Assembly: GCA_000336895.1 (NCBI GenBank)
Contig: AOLX01000005.1
Location: 248,443-312,442 of the forward strand
Reading direction: 5' to 3'
Length of the DNA: 64,000 nucleotides
Source of the DNA: Haloarcula argentinensis DSM 12282
Lineage (GTDB): Archaea > Halobacteriota > Halobacteria > Halobacteriales > Haloarculaceae
The stretch's first letter is position 1, and each line of letters begins with the position of its first letter. The notes under the pieces were generated by a model that had not been told where the DNA came from, did no database searches, and was given only the letters and a program-made list of their open reading frames with translations. The position numbers and the translations under genes are program-made. Below, piece after piece: positions 10,358-17,341 of this stretch.

Positions 10358-10984
10358 ATGTCCGGAGAACACGTCTCCGAGCGGACCGACCTCGAAGCGG
10401 CGATCCAGCAGAACCCCGAAGCTGTCGCCGAGTTTATCGAACACCTCGACGCCGTCAACGAACTGCTGGACGTGCTCTCGCTGGGCGAGAGTGCGCTCTC
10501 CGACGAGATGGTGCGTGAGCTCTCGACCACGGGCTCGACGCTCGCCGAGTCCGCAGACGGGCTTGCGACTGACGAGACCGTCGCCCTAGCCGAGACCGTC
10601 GGTGAGAACGGCGACGAGTTGCAGGATGCCCTCGAAACCCTGCTCGTGCTCCAGCGAAGCGGCACGCTCGACGAACTGGCCGAACTCGCCGACGTCGGCT
10701 CGCTGGCAACCGCCGCACTCGACGACGAGATGGTCACCTCGCTGGCTGGCACGGGTGCCGCGCTCGGCGAAGTCGCACAGACGGCTGCGGACGACGACAC
10801 CCGTGACGGTATCGAGACGCTACTGGCGAGCCTCGGCGAAGCGGAGCGTGAACCGGCCAAGCCGGTCGGTCCCGTCGGGTTGCTTCGCGGGCTACGCGAC
10901 CCGGACGTTCAGTACGGGCTGGGCTACTTGCTGGCACTTGCCGGCGCAGTCGGCCGTGAGCGCGCCGAGGAGAAAGCAGAATAG
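10358..10984 (+). CDS. DUF1641 family protein
   Basis: A 208-aa helical acidic protein starting at ATG 10358 (MSGEHVSERTDLEAA), 2 nt after the SQR-like gene. It contains repeated amphipathic helices with ELLDVLSLGE and LLVLQRSGTLDELAELADV, and ends with the DUF1641 hallmark GLLRGLRDPDVQYGLGYLLALAGAVGR. DUF1641 proteins are known companions of SQR-like flavoproteins and of formate dehydrogenases; a membrane-anchoring or electron-transfer role is often assumed but unproven. The single conserved hydrophobic helix at the end fits membrane association. Confidence 0.85.
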   Translation: MSGEHVSERTDLEAAIQQNPEAVAEFIEHLDAVNELLDVLSLGESALSDEMVRELSTTGSTLAESADGLATDETVALAETVGENGDELQDALETLLVLQRSGTLDELAELADVGSLATAALDDEMVTSLAGTGAALGEVAQTAADDDTRDGIETLLASLGEAEREPAKPVGPVGLLRGLRDPDVQYGLGYLLALAGAVGRERAEEKAE

Positions 10985-11017
10985 TTGGCCGCCGGAGACC
11001 TTTGCGCGTTAATCGTT

Positions 11018-11605
11018 TCAGACGAGGAGCTGGATATCGGCGTCAGCCATGTCCTGCAGCGCTGTCGCAGCGCCAACGCCGGTGGTGACGCCGTCGTAGA
11101 AGTCGGCCTCGTCGTAGTCCATCAGGTCGATGGTCATCTGACAGGCCTGGAACTCTACGCCCATATCGAGGCTTGTCTCGATGAGTTCCTCGATAGTGGC
11201 GGTGTCGTTGTCCGCGATTTTCTTCTCCATCATCTTTGTCGTCACGCGGTCCATGCCGGGGAGCGCGGCGACGGCGTTCGGCACGGGCATGTTCGGGTTC
11301 CCCACGGAGCTCAGCTTGAGGTTTTTCGAGCGCTCCTCGTGGAGGATGTCCAGCCCCCAGAACGTGTGGAAGACGGTCACCTCGTACCCGAACGCGGCCG
11401 CAGTGCTTGCCAGGATGAGCGGCGGGTACGCCATGTCGAGCGTCCCCTTCGTCGCGATGATGCTCATCTTCTTCGTGCCGTCCGCACTGGTGGCCTCGTC
11501 GAGCGCGTCTTCCAGTTCGTTGACGCGGGCGGCCAGTTCTGCACGCGATGGCGGATCATCGGAGGGGGCATCGTCGGATGGTGCGTCTGGTGTGTCCGTG
11601 CTCAT
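11018..11605 (-). CDS. DsrE/DsrF-like sulfur-relay protein
   Basis: A 195-aa DsrE-family protein. An acidic, Pro/Asp-rich and coiled N-terminal extension (about 45 residues) precedes the fold, which starts MSIIATKGTLDMAYPPLILA. The active Cys155 sits in EFQACQMTIDLM, the usual place of the sulfur-binding Cys in large DsrE-type proteins. It starts 2 nt after the second tusA, in the same direction, so a carrier pair TusA-DsrE is probably made from one transcript for persulfide transfer. Confidence 0.9.
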   Translation of the reverse strand: MSTDTPDAPSDDAPSDDPPSRAELAARVNELEDALDEATSADGTKKMSIIATKGTLDMAYPPLILASTAAAFGYEVTVFHTFWGLDILHEERSKNLKLSSVGNPNMPVPNAVAALPGMDRVTTKMMEKKIADNDTATIEELIETSLDMGVEFQACQMTIDLMDYDEADFYDGVTTGVGAATALQDMADADIQLLV

Positions 11606-11607
11606 CG

Positions 11608-11853
11608 TTACTCCGTCTTGCGCACGTAGTGCTTGTACACGTCGTCGCCCTCCTCCTGATCGACGAGCTCGACGCCCTCGGTGCCGGCGGCCCAGCCGTC
11701 GATGTCGCTCATGCTTCCCGAGTCAGTCGCCAGTACTTCGAGGACGTCGCCGGCGTCGAGGTCGTCGGTAGCCGACTTCGTCTTCACCACTGGCATGGGA
11801 CACGATGCGCCTTTCACGTCGAGCGTCTCCGCGATGTCAAATTCAGCGTTCAT
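11608..11853 (-). CDS. tusA: TusA/SirA-family sulfur carrier (second copy)
   Basis: An 81-aa sulfur carrier with Cys18 in GASCPMPVVKTK, the canonical Cys-Pro-x-Pro motif, and the DVLEVLATDSGS pattern in the second half. It is first in a two-gene operon with the DsrE-like gene and is divergent from the rhodanese-dioxygenase gene across about 250 bases. Its promoter holds the 17 fixed bases shared with the other tusA. The CPMP form is the commoner one in DsrE-linked TusA; the paralogue at 8977 has CPGP, so partner specificity may differ. Confidence 0.93.
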   Translation of the reverse strand: MNAEFDIAETLDVKGASCPMPVVKTKSATDDLDAGDVLEVLATDSGSMSDIDGWAAGTEGVELVDQEEGDDVYKHYVRKTE

Positions 11854-11876
11854 TGGTTATTTGCTCCGTTAGATTG

Positions 11877-11898
11877 TCTTGGAGCTATCGCACAATAC
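11877..11898. promoter_or_regulatory. Shared tusA promoter element, copy 2
   Basis: TCTTGGA-N5-CGCACAATAC on the plus strand, starting 23 nt upstream of the minus-strand tusA ATG, so it would overlap its core promoter if the transcript is leaderless. All 17 fixed bases and the spacer length equal those at 8916-8937, while the five spacer bases differ. Confidence 0.6.
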
Positions 11899-12031
11899 CG
11901 TCCGGTCAAGTAAAAGATTGTTGGTTCTTGGGTTTTGGGCAAACAACTGTCGCCCCACATATCCGGCAATGCTCGTTTCAAATCCCATTATAGGCCGTAT
12001 TGAGCTCCTACGTAGATTGAACCGACAAATA

Positions 12032-12063
12032 GTATTGTTTAGTATTTGCATTACTATGCAAAT
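12032..12063. promoter_or_regulatory. Palindromic operator candidate before the rhodanese-MBL gene
   Basis: ATTTGCAT-TACT-ATGCAAAT at 12044-12063 is a perfect 8-base inverted repeat. It overlaps GTATTGT-N8-TGCA (12032-12050), a spacing also seen before the thioredoxin gene at 5923. It lies about 40 nt upstream of the ATG at 12102. The regulator is unknown; the HTH gene at 14516 is a plausible candidate. Confidence 0.5.
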
Positions 12064-12101
12064 GCTTTTGTGTATCCGCCCGGTAGAAACGAGTGCACAA
12101 C

Positions 12102-13343
12102 ATGAACGCTGACGACTTTCCGACACCGGACGTTGACGTGGAATCGACTGATCCGGAATCGCTCAAAAACCGCATCGACGCCGGTGAGGACGTAATGCTC
12201 CTCGACGCGCGCATGCAATCTGATTACGACGAGTGGCGCATCGACGGCGAGAACGTCACGTCGATCAACGTCCCGTACTTCGAGTTCCTCGAGGACGACA
12301 TCGACGAGGGGGTCCTGGACCGGGTCCCCGACGACCGCGAAGTGACCGTCCTGTGTGCGAAAGGCGGCGCAAGCGAGTACGTCGCAGGCACACTCGCGGA
12401 ACACGGCTACGACGTCAACCATCTCGAAGACGGCATGAACGGGTGGGCAAGTATCTACGAGGCCGTCGAGGTCGAACGCTACGACGGCGCCGGCACACTC
12501 CTGCAGTACCAGCGGCCGTCCTCGGGTTGTCTCGGCTATCTCCTCTACAACGACGGCGAGGCCGCTATCATCGACCCGCTGCGGGCATTCACCGACCGCT
12601 ACCTCGAAGACGCCGCCGACCTCGGCGTCGACCTGCAGTACGCGCTCGATACGCACATCCACGCCGATCACATCTCCGGCGTTCGCGACCTCGACGCGGA
12701 AGGCGTCGAGGGCGTCATTCCAGAGGCTGCCGTCGACCGCGGCGTCACCTACGCCGCGGAGCAAAGCTCCACGAGCCCTGCCTCGCAAGCTCGGCAGGAC
12801 GCCGACGGCCTGATGACCGCCGAAGACGGCGACACGTTCGACGTCGGCGACGCGACGATCGAGACAGTCTCCACGCCCGGCCATACGACCGGGATGACCT
12901 CCTACCTTGTCGACGGGAGCCTGCTCGCAACCGGCGACGGGCTCTTCATCGAGAGCGTTGCTCGCCCTGACCTCGAAGAGGGCGACGAGGGCGCGCCCGA
13001 AGCCGCACGCATGCTCTACGAGTCCCTTCAACAGCGCGTGCTACCTCTGCCCGACGACACGCTCGTCGGCGGTGCGCACTTCAGCGACGCCGCCGAGCCC
13101 GCCGAGGACGGCACCTTTACCGCACCAATCGGTGAGCTCGTCAAAGAAATGGACGCGCTCACCATGGACGAGGACGCGTTCGTCGAGCTCGTCCTCTCGG
13201 ATATGCCGCCGCGACCGGCCAACTACGAGGAGATCATCGCGACGAACCTCGGGCAGAACGCCGTCGACGACGAAGAAGCGTTCACGCTGGAGCTCGGGCC
13301 GAACAACTGCGCCGCTAGCCAGGAATCCCTTGCGGGTGACTAA
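12102..13343 (+). CDS. Rhodanese-persulfide dioxygenase fusion (MBL fold)
   Basis: A 413-aa two-domain enzyme. Residues about 15-120 are a rhodanese domain with active Cys85 in VLCAKGGASEY. Residues about 130-350 are a metallo-beta-lactamase fold of the ETHE1/persulfide dioxygenase type: HIHADH (185-190), PGHTTGM (His261), TGDGLF (Asp279) and a late His in GGAHFS (His326). A C-terminal helical tail follows. Known fusions of this kind oxidise glutathione or protein persulfide to sulfite while the rhodanese moves sulfane sulfur. ATG 12102 is preferred to the start 9 nt upstream. It is followed 8 nt later by the YeeE pair, probably as one operon. Confidence 0.92.
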   Translation: MNADDFPTPDVDVESTDPESLKNRIDAGEDVMLLDARMQSDYDEWRIDGENVTSINVPYFEFLEDDIDEGVLDRVPDDREVTVLCAKGGASEYVAGTLAEHGYDVNHLEDGMNGWASIYEAVEVERYDGAGTLLQYQRPSSGCLGYLLYNDGEAAIIDPLRAFTDRYLEDAADLGVDLQYALDTHIHADHISGVRDLDAEGVEGVIPEAAVDRGVTYAAEQSSTSPASQARQDADGLMTAEDGDTFDVGDATIETVSTPGHTTGMTSYLVDGSLLATGDGLFIESVARPDLEEGDEGAPEAARMLYESLQQRVLPLPDDTLVGGAHFSDAAEPAEDGTFTAPIGELVKEMDALTMDEDAFVELVLSDMPPRPANYEEIIATNLGQNAVDDEEAFTLELGPNNCAASQESLAGD

Positions 13344-13351
13344 CCACGCCA

Positions 13352-13843
13352 ATGGTGATTGAGGCACTCCCACTGCAGGTAACCGCCGAACTGTTTCCGA
13401 ACGGCATCAGTCGCTACGCCGTCGGTGGCTTGCTAGTCGGGCTCGGGACTGTCGTCGTCTATCTCAGCACCGGCATCAGCGCCGGCGCGAGTACATTTCT
13501 TGAGTCGACGCTGTCGTACGTCTCGGATCGGTCCCGGTTCCAGCAGTACGTCAGTTCCCGTGACTGGCGCGTCGTGTTCACGCTCGGTATCATCCTCGGG
13601 GCGGCCGTGTACGCGGTCGTCTATCAGGGCGGCGCATGGACCACCGATGTCCAGCCGTGGCGGCTCCTCCTCGGTGGGCTATTCGTCGGTATCGGAACAC
13701 GCGTCGGGAAGGGCTGTACGTCGGGCCACGGCGTCTGTGGCGTCGGCTCAGCGTCGAAAACGTCGATAATCGGCGTCCTGACGTTCCTCGCAGTCGCCAT
13801 CATCACTGCACAACTGATTTCGGCACTGGGGGTGAGTCCGTGA
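13352..13843 (+). CDS. YeeE/YedE family transporter, N-terminal-type half
   Basis: A 163-aa membrane protein with about four helices, the first half of a YeeE/YedE (thiosulfate-transporter-like) unit. The key motif is GKGCTSGHGVCG, the conserved Cys-bearing element in this family's substrate path. It begins 8 nt after the rhodanese-dioxygenase gene and is followed by the second half as a separate gene. In bacteria both halves are often one polypeptide; here they are split into two ORFs. Confidence 0.9.
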   Translation: MVIEALPLQVTAELFPNGISRYAVGGLLVGLGTVVVYLSTGISAGASTFLESTLSYVSDRSRFQQYVSSRDWRVVFTLGIILGAAVYAVVYQGGAWTTDVQPWRLLLGGLFVGIGTRVGKGCTSGHGVCGVGSASKTSIIGVLTFLAVAIITAQLISALGVSP

Positions 13844-13844
13844 A

Positions 13845-13910
13845 CTGCGAGAGTCGAGCGGAGCGAGAGTCTCGAAACGAGCGAACGGGAGCGACCGGAG
13901 GGAGCGACAC
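13845..13910. repeat. GAGCGA-rich linker between the YeeE genes
   Basis: A 66-base spacer of short GAGCGA/GAGAGTC-type units (for example GAGCGAACGGGAGCGACC), unlike the flanking coding sequence. Similar purine-rich short repeats occur between genes in haloarchaea. The open frame through it is low-complexity and I do not count it as a gene. Confidence 0.5.
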
Positions 13911-14372
13911 GTGAGCGACGACCGCCACCCCGCGTTCATGCCGCTGATTCTCGTCGGCGGCCTCGTCTTCGGGTTCGGACTCGCGTACAGCCAGATGGCG
14001 CGCCCGGAAGTCGTCCTGGATTTCCTCCAGTTCGAGGACTTCGGGCTGGTGTTCGTGATGTTCGGCGGCGCTGCCGTGACAGGGGTGACCTTCTTCCTCG
14101 CGCCCCGCCTCCTCGGCCGCGCGCCGCTGACTGGCGATACCTTCGAACGGCGTCTGAAGTCCTTCGACCGGAGCGTGCTGGTCGGCGGTGCCATCTTCGG
14201 CGTCGGCTGGGGGCTGTCCGGCATCTGTCCGGGGGCTGCCTACGCGAGCCTTGGTATCGGCAACGTCACTATCCTCTGGGCGCTCGCCGGGATGTTCATC
14301 GGCGCGTATCTCCAGGGCTACTGGCGAACCCGGAGCGAGACTCGCGAGACAGCCGCGACGGGCGCAGACTAG
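13911..14372 (+). CDS. YeeE/YedE family transporter, C-terminal-type half
   Basis: A 153-aa membrane protein, partner of the preceding gene. It starts at GTG 13911 (MSDDRHPAFMPLILVGGLVF) and has helices containing GLAYSQMARPEVVLDFLQFEDFG and the second-half signature GLSGICPGAAYASLG with its conserved Cys. Together the pair should form a full transporter for thiosulfate or another reduced sulfur compound. The context (persulfide dioxygenase, TusA, DsrE) supports sulfur import or export over other substrates. Confidence 0.9.
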   Translation: MSDDRHPAFMPLILVGGLVFGFGLAYSQMARPEVVLDFLQFEDFGLVFVMFGGAAVTGVTFFLAPRLLGRAPLTGDTFERRLKSFDRSVLVGGAIFGVGWGLSGICPGAAYASLGIGNVTILWALAGMFIGAYLQGYWRTRSETRETAATGAD

Positions 14373-14457
14373 CCGTTCGGTGTGGTCTGTAGCAGGTATG
14401 TTATGAACGCGCTCATCCGTCCGTCAGAGGGCAGTTTTTGCCGGATCGTGCGTGCAT

Positions 14458-14476
14458 TTGTGTGAACCGTACACAA
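14458..14476. promoter_or_regulatory. Inverted repeat before the HTH regulator
   Basis: TTGTGT-N7-ACACAA, six-base arms, about 40 nt upstream of the regulator's ATG at 14516. The position suits autoregulation; only the symmetry is seen. Confidence 0.4.
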
Positions 14477-14515
14477 GTCTTATTACCGCGTAGCGGCTAC
14501 GAACAGGTGATAACG

Positions 14516-14920
14516 ATGCCAGATTCGATGTCTGAACAGCTCCGCCGGGATATGCAGTGTGAGGGGCTGTTGGAATGTTTCCACGGGCTCAAAGAACTCG
14601 ACAAAGAGTGCTTTCGAGCGCTCGTCGAGGCTGACGAACCGCTGACCGTCGACGAACTCGCCGACGCGGTCGACCGCGAGCGCTCGACTGCGTATCGCGC
14701 CGTCCAGCGACTCCTCCAGACGGGGTTCATCGAGAAGGACCAGATCAACTACGACCAAGGCGGCTACTACCACGTCTACTCGCCAACGGACCCGTCACAG
14801 ATCGCAGGCGAGATGCAGCGGATGCTCAACGACTGGTACGCGAAGATGGGCCAACTGATTCAGGAGTTCGAGAACAAGTACGAACAGTCCGACACTTCAA
14901 CTCCTACTGCCGAAAGCTAA
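14516..14920 (+). CDS. TrmB/HTH-type transcriptional regulator with three N-terminal cysteines
   Basis: A 134-aa regulator. The N-terminal 33 residues carry Cys15, Cys21 and Cys32 (QCEGLLECFHGLKELDKECF), then a winged helix: LTVDELADAVDRERSTAYRAVQRLLQTGFI with a wing up to YHVYSPTD, and a C-terminal amphipathic helix (QRMLNDWYAKMGQLIQEFEN) likely for dimerisation. ATG 14516 is chosen over a frame opening at 14438, because the inverted repeat would otherwise be coding. It closes the sulfur island. Thiol-based sensing of persulfide or sulfide is an inference from the cysteines and neighbours. Confidence 0.85.
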   Translation: MPDSMSEQLRRDMQCEGLLECFHGLKELDKECFRALVEADEPLTVDELADAVDRERSTAYRAVQRLLQTGFIEKDQINYDQGGYYHVYSPTDPSQIAGEMQRMLNDWYAKMGQLIQEFENKYEQSDTSTPTAES

Positions 14921-15297
14921 CGCCGCCGTCTTCTCTCGATCGCCCTCTGTCACTCCCGTGCCGAGCGGATTTCTGTATGTGATCGGCTGGTTGTCACTAT
15001 TCTTGGCAGATGAGTGTTATTGTACTTATTACACATTTCTATTGTCACTCACGTCGATATAGCTGATACTCGACTATATCCAGTTCGCTCGCGGCGACTG
15101 TACGCCTTCGCCCAGTGGTACGACCACAGCACAGAGAGAGCGTAGTGCTCGAGTGATTACTTCACTGCATTCTCTGCTGGCAGACGCTGTGAGGGGTTCC
15201 GGTCGACAATTGAGGACAGTGCTACCCACTCGTCGTGGTTAGTATGTGAGGACATTTCCCGGGACCGTTCATATTGCTGGACGGTGACAGGGCTTAT
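14921..15297. other. Non-coding stretch after the sulfur island
   Basis: About 375 bases, AT-richer than the surroundings, without a convincing gene on either strand. A weak near-palindrome (GTGTTAT-N7-ATTACAC) is near 15012-15032. It ends at a broken flavoprotein gene, so it may contain decayed promoter sequence. Confidence 0.4.
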
Positions 15298-15739
15298 ATG
15301 AACGAGGTTGATTTCCTGGTCATCAGCTTCGGGTCCGGGTTAGACGTGGCAAACGCCGCCGCGAACCAGAGACAATCAGTCGCGGTCGTGGAAAAAGGCC
15401 CCCTCGGCGGGACGTGTCTCAACCGTGGCTGTATCTCTTCGAAGCGGTTGTTGTATCACGCCGACGTGCTGGAGACCGTCGAGGTCGTCAACGGTGCGGA
15501 GGAGGGCACACAGGTCCGGGTCGACACGGTGCTTTCCGGAACTCGAAGACGAGGACAGCGACTACCACGAACTGTACCAGACCGTCAAGGACGACACGGC
15601 GGTCTGTGACTACTGTTCCGGTGCGTTCGGCGTCGAAGACGCCGTCGCCGATTCCGGGCTCGTCACGCTGGACGAGCACGACGGCCACCCGAGTATTCGC
15701 TCGCTCGTCGACGACGACTACGAAATCATCACGTTCTAA
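15298..15739 (+). pseudogene. Chimeric remnant: Lpd-like N terminus joined to DsrE-like C terminus
   Basis: From ATG 15298 the first about 70 residues match the start of a class I pyridine-nucleotide-disulfide oxidoreductase: an altered FAD fold, VAVVEKGPLGGTCLNRGCISSKR with the redox Cys pair, then HADVLETVEV. Near 15500-15540 the homology stops. In another frame the DNA continues as the C-terminal part of a small DsrE-type protein (DSDYHELYQTVKDD, VCDYCSGAFGVEDA, ending DDDYEIITF, TAA at 15737). The two remnants are out of frame, so no normal product is expected. A deletion between two sulfur/redox genes is the simplest explanation. Confidence 0.65.
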
Positions 15740-15901
15740 TCCCAGGCGCGGGGTGGTCACGTTCGACCTCACTGTGGCGAATCCTCGACCTCATACGGTC
15801 GTGAACGCAGTATGGGAACCGCAGATGATCGATAGCCAGTAGCCCACGCAGTTACCCGGACCTCACTCAACGCTTAGTACCGCAGCGACACGAGGGCCTG
15901 T

Positions 15902-17326
15902 ATGACGGACCCGTTCGTAGTCATCGGTGGCGACGCAGCCGGACTGAGCGCCGCAAGCAAATTCGCTCGCGAGGCACCGGACCGTGACGTGATTGTCTTC
16001 GAAAAGGGCGAGTGGGTGTCATATGCCCACTGCGGGACACCCTACTACGTCAAAGGGACTGTCGAGCGGCTGACGGACCTCCTCTCGCTGTCGCCCGAGC
16101 AGGCGGCCGAGCGGGGGATCGACCTCCGCCGGAACCACGAGGTCGTCGGCGTCGACACCGACTCTGAGGCAGTCACCGTCACCCACGACGGCGAGACGTT
16201 CAGCCAGCCATACGGCAACCTCCTCGTCGCGACGGGCGCACACGCGGTGACCGGGCCGATACCGGGGGCGGAACTCGACGGCGCGTTCACGATGCACGGG
16301 CTCGATTCGGCCGCCGCGGTCCGCGCCGCGCTGTCCAAACCCGGTGACTCCGCCGTCGACACGAGTATCGAGTACGGCGATACGGCGCTCGTCGAGAAGT
16401 ACACAGAGTGGAAGCCACCGGAGCGAGTCGCCATCGTCGGCGGCGGCTACGTCGGCGTGGAGATGGCCGAGGCGTTCCGGGCTCACGACGTCGAGACACA
16501 CCTCTTCCAGCGATCGGGCCACCTTCTGCCACCGTTCGGCGAAGCGGTCGGCGAACGCGTTGCCGACCACCTCCGGGAACAGGGTGTGACACTACATCTG
16601 GACACCGCCGTTGACGAAATCATCGGCGACGAACACGGGCGCATAGCGTCGGTTACCCACGACGGCGGGACCACCGACGTGGGCCTCGCGCTGGTCGGTA
16701 TCGGCATCGAGCCGAACACGGCCCTCGTCGCTGACACCACGGTAGACCTCGGGGCCTCCGGGGCGATAGCGGTCGACAAGTACGGGGCGACGAGCGTCGA
16801 CGGGGTCTACGCCGCCGGGGACTGCGCCGAAGCCAGCCACGCCGTGACCGGCGAGCCTGACTGGGTACCGCTCGGACTGACCGCGAACCGGGCCGGTCGC
16901 GCGATCGGGCAGACCGTCGCCGACGATCCCTCGCCGGTCGGAAACATCGCTGGAACAGCCGTTGTCAAAGCGTTCGACCTCGAATGCGGTCGCGTCGGCC
17001 TCCTCGACCACGAGCAGGCCAGCGCGAACGGCTTCGATCCGGTATCAAAAACAGTCACGGCCGGCTCCCGGTCAGGGTACTACCCCGGCGGCGACGACAC
17101 CGACGTGACGCTGGTCGCCGACCAGAAGAGTGGTCGCCTGCTGGGCGGGGCAATCGTCGGGGCAGACCGGGCGGCGATACGTATCGACACGCTCGCGACG
17201 GCCATCGAGGCAGACATGACTATCGACGAACTCGAACGACTGGACCTGGCGTACGCACCGCCGTTTAGCCCCGTCTGGGACCCGGTGCTGGTCGCCGCGA
17301 AAGTACTCAACGGACAGCTGGAGTGA
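15902..17326 (+). CDS. CoA-disulfide reductase / NADH oxidase-like flavoprotein
   Basis: A 474-aa FAD/NAD(P)H oxidoreductase of the single-cysteine family. Features in order: FAD-binding VIGGDAAGLSAASK, active Cys44 in SYAHCGTPYYVKG, NAD-binding VAIVGGGYVGVEMAEAF, FAD motif VYAAGDCAEASHAV, and a C-terminal dimerisation domain (VVKAFDLECGRVGL, LDLAYAPPFSPVWDPV). Family members reduce CoA disulfide, polysulfide/persulfide or oxygen via the Cys44 persulfide or sulfenate. It lies next to the sulfur island, which makes a persulfide or polysulfide role attractive. No rhodanese domain is fused. Confidence 0.88.
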   Translation: MTDPFVVIGGDAAGLSAASKFAREAPDRDVIVFEKGEWVSYAHCGTPYYVKGTVERLTDLLSLSPEQAAERGIDLRRNHEVVGVDTDSEAVTVTHDGETFSQPYGNLLVATGAHAVTGPIPGAELDGAFTMHGLDSAAAVRAALSKPGDSAVDTSIEYGDTALVEKYTEWKPPERVAIVGGGYVGVEMAEAFRAHDVETHLFQRSGHLLPPFGEAVGERVADHLREQGVTLHLDTAVDEIIGDEHGRIASVTHDGGTTDVGLALVGIGIEPNTALVADTTVDLGASGAIAVDKYGATSVDGVYAAGDCAEASHAVTGEPDWVPLGLTANRAGRAIGQTVADDPSPVGNIAGTAVVKAFDLECGRVGLLDHEQASANGFDPVSKTVTAGSRSGYYPGGDDTDVTLVADQKSGRLLGGAIVGADRAAIRIDTLATAIEADMTIDELERLDLAYAPPFSPVWDPVLVAAKVLNGQLE

Positions 17327-17341
17327 CGGCGGCCCGACCCG

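Noticed and set aside
12233..12970. 245-codon Arg-rich frame inside the rhodanese-MBL gene
   Set aside because: A shadow of the clear MBL frame; its composition is strongly basic, opposite to haloarchaeal proteins.
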